From: CBDHGY01 sp965263325
Lineage (GTDB): Bacteria > Pseudomonadota > Alphaproteobacteria > Caulobacterales > Hyphomonadaceae
Direction of reading: 5' to 3'
NCBI GenBank assembly: GCA_965263325.1
Contig: CBDHGY010000002.1
Location: 1,426,001-1,490,000, forward strand
DNA length: 64,000 nt
In this document: positions 44,937 to 53,235 of the stretch, one piece after another
How positions within the stretch are numbered: the first letter of the stretch is position 1
Layout of the letters: the number at the start of each line of letters is the position of its first letter
Made by a program: the position numbers and the translations under genes
The notes under the pieces: generated by a model
What the model saw: the letters and a program-made list of their open reading frames with translations, nothing else
Database searches by the model: none
Told to the model about the DNA's origin: nothing

Positions 44937-46123
44937 ACTTGCTGTCTTAAGTGGTTGAGCAGCTCGTCGCGCTTCATCGTAAATTCGCTCTCGATCCAAA
45001 GAAGTTCGACTGACCGCAAGGCTTGACCAATTTTCTCCCCTTTCATCCCGAGCGCAAGCGCGTCATCGCCGCGAAGAGGAAAGCGCGGATTGTCCCAGCT
45101 CTGGATGACCGCTTTCGCATTGGCAATATCGTCTGCCTTTGTAAGCGGGTGCAGAGCGATGGCGTCTTCATAAGCTTGAATCCCATGATGATAAATGAAG
45201 GCCCGCGAAAGTGCGTCGCTCATTCCGGGATCCACGTCACTGCTAAATTCCGCCCAAATCTCGAGTCGTTCCCGTTCTCGGTTGGATAAACGTAACTTAG
45301 ACGCCATCATAGAAACGGTTTCCACGTTTTTCGGCAGCAAAGCCATTAATCGCTGCATCGGATCGCAGGTCCGCGCGGCAACCGGGCCGATAGGCGACCA
45401 ATCATTGCTCCATGGAAGAACGAGCTTCAACACACCGATTTCCCCCATCGCGCGCACCGCACTTGTCGGTGCAGGTGCCGCCAGGAGTTTCTTGAATTCC
45501 TTCCAGATACGCTCAGCGGCAATCTGGCGAAGGCCCTCCCTCTGCCGCTCGCAGGCTGCAAGACCGTCTTCATCAAGGCCCGCCCCATACCAGGCATTAA
45601 AGCGGAAGAACCGCAAGATCCGCAAATAGTCTTCTCTTAGTCTTTCATCGGCATCGCCAATAAAAATGACGCGCCCATGCTCGGCGTCTTCAAGGCCGCC
45701 GCCAGAGGGGTCGTGAAGAGTTCCGTCTGATTCTGCATATAGAGCATTAAAACGAAAATCGCGCCGCATCGCGTCTTCTCGCCAGTTCTCGGTAAACGCC
45801 ACTACGGCGCGCCGTCCGTCTGTTTCAACGTCGCGCCGAAGTGTCGTGATTTCAAACGGTGTGGAATCGCAGATCGCGGTGACCGTGCCGTGCTCAATAC
45901 CCGTCGGAATAACGCGAATGCCCGCCGTCTCCATCGCAGACATGACTTGTTCGGGCAGCAGCTGCGTTGCGATATCGATATCATCAACGTCGCGGCCCAT
46001 CAGTGAGTTCCTGACGCATCCACCGACAAACCTTGCACTACCCGGGCGCAAAGTTTCCAACGCCGACATAATTTTTCTGGTATGAGGTGCCGTTAACCAG
46101 CCAGCGTTAGCGAGACTATTCAT
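44933..46123 (-). CDS. CCA-adding tRNA nucleotidyltransferase / poly(A) polymerase-type
   Basis: About 396 residues. The class II nucleotidyltransferase head has RFVGGCVRNSLMGRDVDDIDIAT with the metal-binding D-x-D, followed by AxRRDFTxNAL-like DAMRRDFRFNALYAESDGTLHDPSGG and EDYLRILRFFRFNAWYG. It adds or repairs the 3' CCA of tRNA. The frame is open upstream, but the ATG at 46123 is preceded by GGCGGAGG lying inside the DUF6111 gene; the two genes overlap by 8 bp. Confidence 0.93.
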   Translation of the reverse strand: MNSLANAGWLTAPHTRKIMSALETLRPGSARFVGGCVRNSLMGRDVDDIDIATQLLPEQVMSAMETAGIRVIPTGIEHGTVTAICDSTPFEITTLRRDVETDGRRAVVAFTENWREDAMRRDFRFNALYAESDGTLHDPSGGGLEDAEHGRVIFIGDADERLREDYLRILRFFRFNAWYGAGLDEDGLAACERQREGLRQIAAERIWKEFKKLLAAPAPTSAVRAMGEIGVLKLVLPWSNDWSPIGPVAARTCDPMQRLMALLPKNVETVSMMASKLRLSNRERERLEIWAEFSSDVDPGMSDALSRAFIYHHGIQAYEDAIALHPLTKADDIANAKAVIQSWDNPRFPLRGDDALALGMKGEKIGQALRSVELLWIESEFTMKRDELLNHLRQQV

Positions 46124-46460
46124 TGCCTCCGCCTGCTGGCTCATCAGGAGCGCTGCGGGCACCTGGATCGTCATTGGCAGGAATGCCGATGTCGGACACA
46201 TCGCGCTCGCATGGAATGATTTCCCCTTGTACGATTTTGCCGTCAATCATCCGGCTGTCTTCACGGCAAACGCGCTCATTAAAGAAATAGGACCCGGCAA
46301 AGGCAAGCGAGGTAAGCACGAAGCCAATCAGGAATAACCGCTGAACAGGCCACGGCTTTTTGCCTTCAGCAGCGGCTTCTGCCAATGCAATTCGATAAAG
46401 CCCATATATCGCGAACGGGGCCAATAAGATGAGTGTCTGGAACAGAATACGCGAGCCCAT
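46116..46460 (-). CDS. DUF6111 family small membrane protein
   Basis: A 114-residue protein with two membrane helices (about 8-27, ILFQTLILLAPFAIYGLYRIAL, and 43-62, FLIGFVLTSLAFAGSYFF) and a polar Pro/Glu/Gly-rich tail carrying two cysteines (RVCRED, IPCERD). The GSRILFQT...APFAIYGLYR start and the position directly before the CCA-adding enzyme match DUF6111, a conserved alphaproteobacterial arrangement. Function unknown. Confidence 0.85.
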   Translation of the reverse strand: MGSRILFQTLILLAPFAIYGLYRIALAEAAAEGKKPWPVQRLFLIGFVLTSLAFAGSYFFNERVCREDSRMIDGKIVQGEIIPCERDVSDIGIPANDDPGARSAPDEPAGGGNE

Positions 46461-46676
46461 CGCGTGCGCCCTCCAAGGTTAGAACATTTCTACTCTTTAT
46501 GTGCGATGTAAGTGTCTAAATTCCAAGTCTTTTTCATTGTACAGAGCGTCGCATTTCGAAATTTCGATCAAATTTCCAATGTCATCCTAACCGTAATTCC
46601 ACCCCTTTGTGCCAAACCGGGCCGTAACAAAGCGGGTCAGTTAAGGCCCGCCATGACGAATCAAGGTGATGGATAA

Positions 46677-48137
46677 ATGGCCAAAACGGTACTGATTATT
46701 GACGATGACCCAACGCACCGCCGCCTGCTTCAGGCGGCTGTTGAAAAAGCGGGGTTTGCATGTCGCACAGCGCCGGACGGAGAAAGCGGCTTTAACCTTG
46801 CCTCAGATGCCCGCGAAGGCATCGACGTTGTTCTCCTTGATCTGATCATGCCGGGCCTTTCAGGCATGGAAACACTTGAGCGCTTGCTTGAGCGGCGCGA
46901 TGACTTGCCAGTTATCGTGCTAACCGGAACCGGAGGTATCGACACGATCGTTTCGACGATGCGCGCTGGCGCTGTTGACTTCATCGTGAAACCAGCAAAT
47001 CCAGAACGCGTCGTGGTTTCCATACGTAATGCCTTGAAGATGACTGGACTGAAAGGCGAAGTTAAACGCCTGAAGCGCAAGACAGATGGCGAGATGCAAT
47101 TCGACGATATGATTGCAAGCGCACCTGCGATGACCCAGGTCGTACGCCTCGGAAAGCGCGCAGCATCTTCGAATATTCCGATCCTGATCCTCGGTGAAAG
47201 CGGTGTCGGTAAGGAGGTTCTTGCACGTTGTATTCAGGGTGCGTCTGATCGCTCCGGCAAACCGTTCGTTGCTGTGAACTGCGGCGCTATTCCTGAGAAC
47301 CTCGTTGAGTCGATCCTCTTCGGACACGAAAAAGGTGCCTTTACGGGCGCTGTCGGAAAGTCGCTCGGTAAGTTCGTGGAAGCCGATGGTGGCACCCTTT
47401 TCCTTGATGAGATTGGCGAACTTCCGCTCGACATGCAGGTCAAGCTACTTCGCGCGCTGCAAGAAGGCGAAGTGGATGCCGTCGGCTCTCGCCGCCCAAC
47501 CAAAGTGGATGTACGCATCATCTCTGCAACCAACCGAAACCTTGCCCAGCAGGTTGAAGCAGGTACGTTCCGAGAAGACCTGTTCTACCGCCTCAACGTG
47601 TTCCCGATTGATATGCCGAGCCTGCGCCAACGCAAGGAAGACATTCCAGCGCTCGTCGATCATTTCATCACCCGCTTCAATGCGAGCGAAGGTACGAAAA
47701 TAAGCGGCGTATCAAAGACAACACTTAACATGCTGAATGCCAATGACTGGCCGGGCAATGTACGCCAGCTTGAAAATGCGATTTTCCGCGCTGTTGTATT
47801 GTGTGAAGGTAACGAGCTTCGACCCGAAGACTTCCCGCAAATCAGCGGCCTGCAGCCAACGCTTAGCGATCCTGCACCGACTTTGATGCCCGCTAATGAT
47901 GCGGAATATGTTCCGGCAACAGATGCAGGCATCAATGGCCCCGTCGCGATCTTCGGCGAAGATGGTGAAATGCGCGAGCTTGTTGATGTTGAGCGCGACG
48001 TGCTCCAACTCGCGATCGATCATTATGATGGCCATATGAGCGAAGTCAGTCGCCGCCTCGGCATCGGACGTTCAACGCTTTATCGCAAGGTTCGCGAATA
48101 CGATTTGAAAGTTCGCGACGAGAAGAAAGCCGGATAA
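46677..48137 (+). CDS. Sigma-54-dependent response regulator (TacA-like)
   Basis: 486 residues: receiver domain (about 3-118; phospho-Asp55 in VVLLDLIMPG, metal acids IIDDDP), AAA+ domain (about 140-375; Walker A GESGVGKEVL, the sigma-54-contacting GAFTGA, LFLDEIGELPLDMQVKLL, arginine-finger region FREDLFYRLNVFPI) and a Fis-type HTH at the C-terminus (HYDGHMSEVSRRLGIGRSTLYRKV). Length and order resemble TacA, the Caulobacter stalk and swarmer-to-stalk regulator, but an NtrC-like relative cannot be excluded. No kinase gene is adjacent. A bidirectional terminator follows. Confidence 0.93.
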   Translation: MAKTVLIIDDDPTHRRLLQAAVEKAGFACRTAPDGESGFNLASDAREGIDVVLLDLIMPGLSGMETLERLLERRDDLPVIVLTGTGGIDTIVSTMRAGAVDFIVKPANPERVVVSIRNALKMTGLKGEVKRLKRKTDGEMQFDDMIASAPAMTQVVRLGKRAASSNIPILILGESGVGKEVLARCIQGASDRSGKPFVAVNCGAIPENLVESILFGHEKGAFTGAVGKSLGKFVEADGGTLFLDEIGELPLDMQVKLLRALQEGEVDAVGSRRPTKVDVRIISATNRNLAQQVEAGTFREDLFYRLNVFPIDMPSLRQRKEDIPALVDHFITRFNASEGTKISGVSKTTLNMLNANDWPGNVRQLENAIFRAVVLCEGNELRPEDFPQISGLQPTLSDPAPTLMPANDAEYVPATDAGINGPVAIFGEDGEMRELVDVERDVLQLAIDHYDGHMSEVSRRLGIGRSTLYRKVREYDLKVRDEKKAG

Positions 48138-48140
48138 AAA

Positions 48141-48171
48141 AAGGGCCTCATCACTGAGGCCCTTCTTACTT
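48141..48171. terminator. Bidirectional terminator between the regulator and merT-like gene
   Basis: AAGGGCCTCA (48141-48150) and TGAGGCCCTT (48155-48164) form a perfect 10-bp stem with the loop TCAC. On the plus strand CTTACTT follows; on the minus strand the run of seven T (A at 48136-48142) is a better U-tract, so it mainly serves the minus-strand metal genes. Confidence 0.88.
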
Positions 48172-48173
48172 GT

Positions 48174-48569
48174 TTAAAAGAAAATATCGGCGGCAAAGTA
48201 TGCAAAGAATCCGCCGATCAGGAACGCGGCCACCGCGATCCCCCAGAGCCACCAGCTTATCTTTCGAAGGCGCATGCAGGCACGCGCCTTTACCGGGTCT
48301 GCCGGGCAAGGCAATGACCGCGCATACCATTGCCACGCACCTGACGCAGCAAGCACAAGGCCTGTTATCGCAAACACCAGATCCTTGTTCTTCCCGAGTA
48401 CTGTGATGCCCGGAACGGTTTCGATCACATTTGCCCACACCGCTCCCATGCCGATGGTTACGAGCAACGCGGGCAACGCGCAGCAGACCAGCGTTCCGGT
48501 TGAAGTGAATAAAGCAATGACCGCTGGCCAAACAGACGGCGGCTTTACCTCGTCAATCTGTTGACTCAT
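48174..48569 (-). CDS. MerT-like metal transport membrane protein
   Basis: 131 residues with three membrane helices. The first carries the vicinal pair in TLVCCALPALLVTIGMGAVWAN, as in MerT-type mercuric transporters. A later loop has SLPCPADPVKARACMRLRK with two more cysteines, like the inner loop cysteines of MerT. It should move Hg(II) or another soft metal across the inner membrane. The gene starts inside the end of the MerP-like gene (ATGA overlap). No mercuric reductase or MerR is in the window, so the metal need not be mercury. Confidence 0.85.
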   Translation of the reverse strand: MSQQIDEVKPPSVWPAVIALFTSTGTLVCCALPALLVTIGMGAVWANVIETVPGITVLGKNKDLVFAITGLVLAASGAWQWYARSLPCPADPVKARACMRLRKISWWLWGIAVAAFLIGGFFAYFAADIFF

Positions 48570-48910
48570 GCGTCTTTGTTTCGCTCAAGCGAGACAAACG
48601 CGTAGCCAGATTTTTTGACCAGCTTTTCGATGGTCTCGTCATCCAGCTTGATGCAGCCGCTTGTTTTGACTGTGATCGTGCTGGCGTCCAGATCAACCAC
48701 AACGTCATCGACCTCATCGCGTTTGGAGAATACTTTCTCGACCGCCCGCGCGCAAAAATCACAGACCATACCATTGACCTGTACGACAATCGTTTCGGTA
48801 TTGATGTTTGGTGCAATCGCTTCACAGCTTTGCGTTTCAGCTGTTTCTTGAGCGAATGATGACGCACCGAAGAGAGTGATTGCAGCTGCAGTAAAAATTG
48901 ATTTCATCAT
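48566..48910 (-). CDS. MerP-like periplasmic metal-binding protein (HMA domain)
   Basis: 114 residues: signal peptide (MMKSIFTAAAITLFGASSFAQ) and a heavy-metal-associated domain (about 42-110) with the metal site VNGMVCDFCARAVEKVF (Cys-x-x-Cys). A third Cys is in the TSGCIKLD part. The domain would pass a soft metal ion to the MerT-like membrane protein encoded immediately downstream. The Asp-Phe between the two cysteines is not the Thr-Cys-Pro/Ala-Cys of MerP or CopZ. Confidence 0.88.
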   Translation of the reverse strand: MMKSIFTAAAITLFGASSFAQETAETQSCEAIAPNINTETIVVQVNGMVCDFCARAVEKVFSKRDEVDDVVVDLDASTITVKTSGCIKLDDETIEKLVKKSGYAFVSLERNKDA

Positions 48911-48922
48911 GTTCTTAAATTC

Positions 48923-49570
48923 CTAAAAGCGGACGATCCAGTTAAACAGGATCTCCTCTGTTTCAGCAGTATAACCGATTTCTATGAGCTGTACGTCATA
49001 GAAAAACCGGACAAGCGGAGTTGTTCGAAGGGGTTCATCCGTATCGGGATGATTTTCAACCTGGAGCATGAACCAAGTGTGAAGATCGCCATAGTCGCCA
49101 ATATACGGCGCAACACCTATACGGGCAGCATGGCGCATAGATTGGTTATCACCCCAATCGATGGCGCGGCCGCTATATGATGTGAACCAACGCCGCGTTT
49201 CCCAATCGGCTGCAAATTCAGCCAAGGTCGAGAATTCTGGCCCCTCAGGACCGAATGGATCGGCCTGCCCGGCTCCGAGTTTCAAGTAAGCATTGGCTTG
49301 GCTTCCAGGGCCGTTCCAACGCTTTAGCAACCGGTTGTATTGCAGGCCGGTGAACTGGAAATCCTCTCCCCAGTTTCGCTCGGTATACAAACCAATCGAG
49401 TCGGATGCGGTTGGCGACCAATGATTGTGCAGCGATGAAAAGTCACCATTGTTCCGCTGCATCACCGTCCAGCCATCGGGATAAGAGACCGGGCGTGCAT
49501 CAGCGAGCGATATTGCTCCCGCACCGGCCAAGCTCGCGCCGAAAACAGCGCATGTTTTTCTGAAGGACAA
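48923..49570 (-). CDS. Hypothetical exported protein, possibly outer-membrane; TTG start
   Basis: About 215 residues beginning at TTG 49570, 7 nt after AAGGAG. No ATG lies near a suitable position. The N-terminus (LSFRKTCAVFGASLAGAGAISLADARP) looks like a signal peptide cut around ADA-RP. The mature part alternates aromatic and small residues (SIGLYTERNWGEDFQFTGLQ, RWFTSYSGRAIDWG) and ends in NWIVRF, a terminal Phe like outer-membrane barrel proteins. I do not recognise the family. It lies just upstream of the MerP-like gene and may be part of the same transcript. Confidence 0.68.
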   Translation of the reverse strand: MSFRKTCAVFGASLAGAGAISLADARPVSYPDGWTVMQRNNGDFSSLHNHWSPTASDSIGLYTERNWGEDFQFTGLQYNRLLKRWNGPGSQANAYLKLGAGQADPFGPEGPEFSTLAEFAADWETRRWFTSYSGRAIDWGDNQSMRHAARIGVAPYIGDYGDLHTWFMLQVENHPDTDEPLRTTPLVRFFYDVQLIEIGYTAETEEILFNWIVRF

Positions 49571-49614
49571 AACCTTCTCCTTTGTTTTGAATTGAACGCT
49601 CGTTTGAAACGCGT

Positions 49615-49956
49615 TCAACCCCTGGGAGGAGGTATGGCAACTTTGTCCGGCGCGGATGGACCGAATGTGTTCAGCGGCCGCATCCAGGCCGTATGGCTCG
49701 CGCGGTAAGGCGCAGCTTCGAGATGGGTGAATGTAATCGGCACCGTCGTAATAACGCAGCAACACGCCGCATCCGCTTCTGTATCCATGCCAGAATCTGA
49801 GGGCATCACAAGACCCATCATCTCAGCACAGTGATGGCTCATCTCTGGTGCGGCAGCCTGCTGGGCTGATTTCGCACAATGCCCGCTCATCGCTTCTGCC
49901 CCGCTCACGAAAAGCATGGCGACGCTAATGAACAAAATGAGGGCGCGGTTCCACAT
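49615..49956 (-). CDS. Hypothetical Cys/His-rich exported protein
   Basis: 113 residues. A signal peptide (MWNRALILFISVAMLFVSGAEAMSG) is followed by a short His/Cys/Met-rich mature part: GHCAKSAQ, MSHHCAEMMGLVMP and the triple cysteine AACCCVITTVP. The composition suggests binding of copper or another soft metal in the periplasm, in the manner of DUF2946-like small proteins, but no family match is certain. It heads the run of minus-strand metal genes (49956 down to 48174). Confidence 0.68.
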   Translation of the reverse strand: MWNRALILFISVAMLFVSGAEAMSGHCAKSAQQAAAPEMSHHCAEMMGLVMPSDSGMDTEADAACCCVITTVPITFTHLEAAPYRASHTAWMRPLNTFGPSAPDKVAIPPPRG

Positions 49957-49988
49957 CCGGAACTCATAGCACAGGATTTCTCGGCGGC

Positions 49989-50019
49989 AAAAAAAGAGGC
50001 ACCGGGGGGAGCCGGCGCC
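49989..50019 (-). terminator. Terminator of the EF-hand gene (minus strand)
   Basis: On the minus strand GGCGCCGG and CCGGTGCC form an 8-bp stem (one G-U) with the short loop CTCCCC, followed by CTC then seven T (A at 49989-49995). It separates the EF-hand gene from the metal genes downstream. Confidence 0.8.
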
Positions 50020-50049
50020 GAGGTAGAGGGTAGTCGAATTTCGGTAGTT

Positions 50050-50373
50050 CTATGCAGCGCGATCTTTGTTCTTATTGCAGTCGCCTTTGTCTTTCGCTTT
50101 GACTTTTTTGGCCGACTCCATCGCTGTTTCGAGTTCTGCGAGCGTCATCTGGCCATCTGTTCCAGCGATCTTCGTGAATTTTTCCGTGGCTTCGGCCGCG
50201 GTGACTTTGCCGCTGGACGTTTTGACAGAAACAAATTCCGCCTCGGTTACAACGCCGTCTGCATTCGCATCATACTTGTTGAAATAGTCAGCTGGAGAGC
50301 CCGCATGCGCGACGGCAAAGGCGCTGAGACCTGCAAGAGCCCCGACGCAAGAGATCAGTTTAAGCTTGGACAT
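50050..50373 (-). CDS. EF-hand domain exported protein
   Basis: About 107 residues: signal peptide (LKLISCVGALAGLSAFAVAHA), then a canonical calcium loop DANADGVVTEAEF (D-x-N-x-D-G-x-x-x-x-x-E) and a second, shortened and degenerate loop (GTDGQMTLAELETA). The Lys-rich tail ends KDKGDCNKNKDRAA. It probably binds calcium in the periplasm. The frame extends upstream but the ATG at 50373 has GAGGA 9 nt before it. The tandem operator boxes about 50-80 bp upstream suggest metal- or beta-lactam-type control. Confidence 0.85.
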   Translation of the reverse strand: MSKLKLISCVGALAGLSAFAVAHAGSPADYFNKYDANADGVVTEAEFVSVKTSSGKVTAAEATEKFTKIAGTDGQMTLAELETAMESAKKVKAKDKGDCNKNKDRAA

Positions 50374-50727
50374 CTGGTGTTTCCTCAATTGGTGTGTCGA
50401 ACGCCCAATAGCAGGCGCGCTACACTTGTAACAGTGGTGCGTTACAAGTGTAGTGAACTTTTCGTAACATTTGCGCGGCGTCATTTATTCGGCCGCAAAA
50501 ATTCCAGATCGACAGGCTGGAATTGGCCTTTACCAGTCATCTAAGTCGTTTCGGTAACTGACTGAAATCTTCGTTACTGCAGCCGTATTGGACATTGCAA
50601 CGAGCGGCTAGGCTCCATCCCCTCAAGTACTCGCACATTGGCTCGTAACAAACTGTGCACTCGACTTCATGCCGCCGTCATTGAGGGCGAGTATACTAAG
50701 GCTATTCACACCTCAGGGGGCGCTGAT
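50374..50727. other. Intergenic region between divergent EF-hand and phosphoesterase genes
   Basis: 354 bp with no gene seen. It holds the tandem inverted-repeat operator at 50420-50453 and the start region of the phosphoesterase (GGGGGCG before the ATG at 50728). Nothing else is recognised. Confidence 0.7.
50420..50453. promoter_or_regulatory. Two TACAnnTGTA boxes in a 34-bp perfect inverted repeat (BlaI/CopY-type operator)
   Basis: CTACACTTGTAAC (50420-50432) and GTTACAAGTGTAG (50441-50453) are exact reverse complements of 13 bp around an 8-bp spacer. Each arm contains TACAnnTGTA (50421-50430 and 50443-50452), 22 bp centre to centre, so two turns apart on one face of the helix. TACAnnTGTA is the cop-box/BlaI-MecI-CopY half-site core. 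Placed 47-80 bp upstream of the EF-hand ATG, it is a good repressor site. No BlaI/CopY gene is in the window. Confidence 0.7.
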
Positions 50728-51837
50728 ATGCGAAGACGAGAAAACTTTCTAGCATTTATCCAACCACCACAGCGCTGGACACACGCGCTTTCTGCGCTGG
50801 TATTTTTTGGTCTAGCCGCTTGCGCGACCACACAAAATAGCGCGATCGCTCCCGACCTGCATAGCCATCATTCTCCAGACGCAAAACCATGGACTTCGTT
50901 AGATTTTCAAGACGATCCGGAGAAGTTTGCCTTCGCCGTAATCACAGACCGGACAGGCGGTGAACGCGAAGGCGTGTTTGGACCGTCGATGGAGAAAGTC
51001 GACCTGATGCAGCCAGCATTCGTTATGAGCGTTGGCGATTTGATTGAAGGCTATACTGAAGATGCCGACCAGATAGCAAAAGAATGGGAAGAGTTTGACG
51101 GTCACATCGAAACGCTCGATGCACCTTTTTTCTATGTCGCTGGCAATCACGACTATATGAACGAAGAAATGGAAGAAGCCTGGCGCACCCGCTTCGGGGC
51201 AAGTTACTATCACTTTCTATATAAAGATGTGCTTTTCCTCGTCCTGAACAGTGAGCTTCTTGATATACATCCCGAGGGACCAGATAAAACCGGTGGGCCA
51301 GGCCACGCCGAATGGCATGACAATGATGCACGCCGCGCTGATCGTGATGCACAATTTGCATATGCGAAACGTGTGCTTGAAGCGAACACTGAGGTGCGTT
51401 GGACATTCGTATTCGTGCACAAACCGTTCTGGCGTAATGGCTGGGAATACCCACCGCGTATTCCCGGCGGGGAGTGGGCTGATCGGGATCTCAGCAACTA
51501 TCCAGTTGAAGGGCCATGGCCAATTAAGGAAGCTGAAACAGTAGATTGGACGGGGCTGGAAGCGCTGATTTCTGGCCGTGACTACACCGCTTTTGCCGGT
51601 CACCGCCACACCTATCACTACGCTGGTGGACGGGTTGGGCCGCACACGCATGACAAGATTTCACTCGCCACAACCGGCGGAACTAGCAACCTACGTGGTC
51701 CCGCTTACGGGGAGTTTGATCAATTAGTTTGGATCACGATGACAGATGATGGACCGGTGATCGCAAATGTTGGGCTAAATGAAGTGCTGCCGAAGGATTT
51801 CGAAACACCGATGGCGCGGCCTTGGTGGGTGGAGTAA
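50728..51837 (+). CDS. Calcineurin-like metallophosphoesterase, lipoprotein
   Basis: About 369 residues. A basic leader and hydrophobic stretch end in the lipobox FGLAAC, so the protein is probably lipid-anchored facing the periplasm. Metal-binding motifs of the calcineurin-like fold: FAVITDRTGG (a D-x-T in place of the first D-x-H), VMSVGDLIEG (GDxxE), FYVAGNHDYM (GNHD), FVFVHKPFW and FAGHRHTYHY (GHxH). Substrate unknown; family members cleave phosphomonoesters, phosphodiesters or nucleotides. The ATG at 50728 has GGGGGCG before it. Confidence 0.87.
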   Translation: MRRRENFLAFIQPPQRWTHALSALVFFGLAACATTQNSAIAPDLHSHHSPDAKPWTSLDFQDDPEKFAFAVITDRTGGEREGVFGPSMEKVDLMQPAFVMSVGDLIEGYTEDADQIAKEWEEFDGHIETLDAPFFYVAGNHDYMNEEMEEAWRTRFGASYYHFLYKDVLFLVLNSELLDIHPEGPDKTGGPGHAEWHDNDARRADRDAQFAYAKRVLEANTEVRWTFVFVHKPFWRNGWEYPPRIPGGEWADRDLSNYPVEGPWPIKEAETVDWTGLEALISGRDYTAFAGHRHTYHYAGGRVGPHTHDKISLATTGGTSNLRGPAYGEFDQLVWITMTDDGPVIANVGLNEVLPKDFETPMARPWWVE

Positions 51838-52026
51838 TTGGTACACGTTGCTAACGAAAAAAGGAGTAGGGCGGGTATGGCTTTTGGCATCAACACCACT
51901 TTGCACACTTTTAAACGTCGGATCGCAATCATCGCGGACAATCGATAGACGATTTGATACGTCCACTCCTGGCGATTACCCGCCGTTGACAGTGGGCACA
52001 GCCATAGAATTTATTCCTATTTTATC

Positions 52027-52055
52027 TTGACACCTCACCCCGCTCAACCTATCTA
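52027..52055 (+). promoter_or_regulatory. Sigma-70-type promoter, probably leaderless for the next gene
   Basis: TTGACA (52027-52032) and TATCTA (52050-52055) are separated by exactly 17 bp. The -35 is perfect and the -10 keeps T, A and the last A. A start about 6-7 nt downstream would fall at the ATG at 52062, so the mRNA could be leaderless. Confidence 0.72.
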
Positions 52056-52061
52056 TCTCGA

Positions 52062-52490
52062 ATGAGAACAAATGACGAACTTATTTCTCCGTCAAAAGCG
52101 CTGCTCAATCAGTGGTGCGGGCTGTGGGCGATGGCCTATCTGTTCGCGAAAACTATGACGCTCGCCCAGTACCGCGACCCACGCCGCGCAATAGAAAAAG
52201 CCGAGATGCTGGGGGTTTGGTCGCGCTTTGCGCTGTTCACACTGATCGGGCAGATTGGAGCGCTTGAGAGCCGCAGCGCGCCGCTTTCAAAACAAGACAA
52301 AACCTCCCTCGCCCATTGCCGCGCGATTGTCGGCGCGCTTGCCATGCTTTGCGTCCTCGCGGCGAAAGTGAAGCGGGAATGTTTTGAACGGGTGGGAGTT
52401 GTATCTCTTGCGCCGCTGCATGAAATTGAAGATTATCAGGCTTCCTCAGCTAAACCCATTACCGCCATTGGTTATCTCGATAGCAGCTAA
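52062..52490 (+). CDS. Hypothetical protein
   Basis: 142 residues, helical and alanine/leucine-rich (SKALLNQWCGLWAMAYLFAK, IVGALAMLCVLAAKVKRECFERVG); one or two segments are hydrophobic but not clearly membrane-spanning. No signal peptide or known motif. The ATG has no ribosome-binding site, and a good promoter ends just upstream, consistent with leaderless translation. smpB follows after about 140 bp. Confidence 0.55.
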   Translation: MRTNDELISPSKALLNQWCGLWAMAYLFAKTMTLAQYRDPRRAIEKAEMLGVWSRFALFTLIGQIGALESRSAPLSKQDKTSLAHCRAIVGALAMLCVLAAKVKRECFERVGVVSLAPLHEIEDYQASSAKPITAIGYLDSS

Positions 52491-52632
52491 GCTCCTGGCG
52501 TCACCCTCGATGAGGAAACTCAGGATGAGCGCATGTCTCCAACGAATTCTCCAGTATTCCCTTCCTTCCCATGGGTTGCGGAGACGCATGCGCTTGCCTA
52601 CATCTCTCCGTTCGCAAACTGGACCAAAATCA

Positions 52633-53112
52633 ATGGCCAAGAAGAACCAGACCAAGGGGCGCACAGACGGACTCGTTGCCGAAAACCGGCGCGCGCGCCG
52701 TGACTATGCCGTGGAAGACACGCTCGAAGCCGGCATCATGCTGGTCGGGTCTGAGGTGAAATCCTTGCGAAACGGCAAGGCGAATATTGCGGAAAGCTAT
52801 GTCGGCGTTGATGGCGGCGAGCTCTGGCTGATCAATGCAGACATCGCGACCTATGACGGCGCGAACCGGTTCAATCACGAGCCGCGCCGGAAACGGAAAC
52901 TGCTGGTTTCGAAGCGGGAGCTGGGCAAGCTATCCGCCTCGGTTGAGCGTGCCGGGCGCACCATCGTGCCGCTGAAGCTTTACTTTAATGAGCAAGGGCG
53001 CGCGAAACTGCTGATCGGTGTCGCGACTGGCCGCAAAGCGCCGGACAAACGCAATGTTGAGAAAAAGCGCGACTGGGATCGCCAGAAGGCGCGGCTTATG
53101 CGCGATCGTTAG
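52633..53112 (+). CDS. smpB: SsrA-binding protein SmpB
   Basis: 159 residues; binds tmRNA and rescues stalled ribosomes. Motifs: VAENRRARRDYAVEDTLEAGIMLVGSEVKSLRNGKANIAESYV, FNHEPRRKRKLLVSKRELGKL and the basic C-terminal tail KAPDKRNVEKKRDWDRQKARLMRDR that occupies the mRNA channel. The reading frame continues upstream but the ATG at 52633 gives the normal N-terminus. The tmRNA gene is not in this window. Confidence 0.97.
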   Translation: MAKKNQTKGRTDGLVAENRRARRDYAVEDTLEAGIMLVGSEVKSLRNGKANIAESYVGVDGGELWLINADIATYDGANRFNHEPRRKRKLLVSKRELGKLSASVERAGRTIVPLKLYFNEQGRAKLLIGVATGRKAPDKRNVEKKRDWDRQKARLMRDR

Positions 53113-53235
53113 CACGCCCCCCGCGTTTGCAAGATGTTAACAAAATTCTCCGTACTATAAACGGTAGTAAATTCGGGATCCCCACAGAAAGCGGATTAAC
53201 GCCGTTAACTCGTCTATGCGTATCGGAACGAACAA

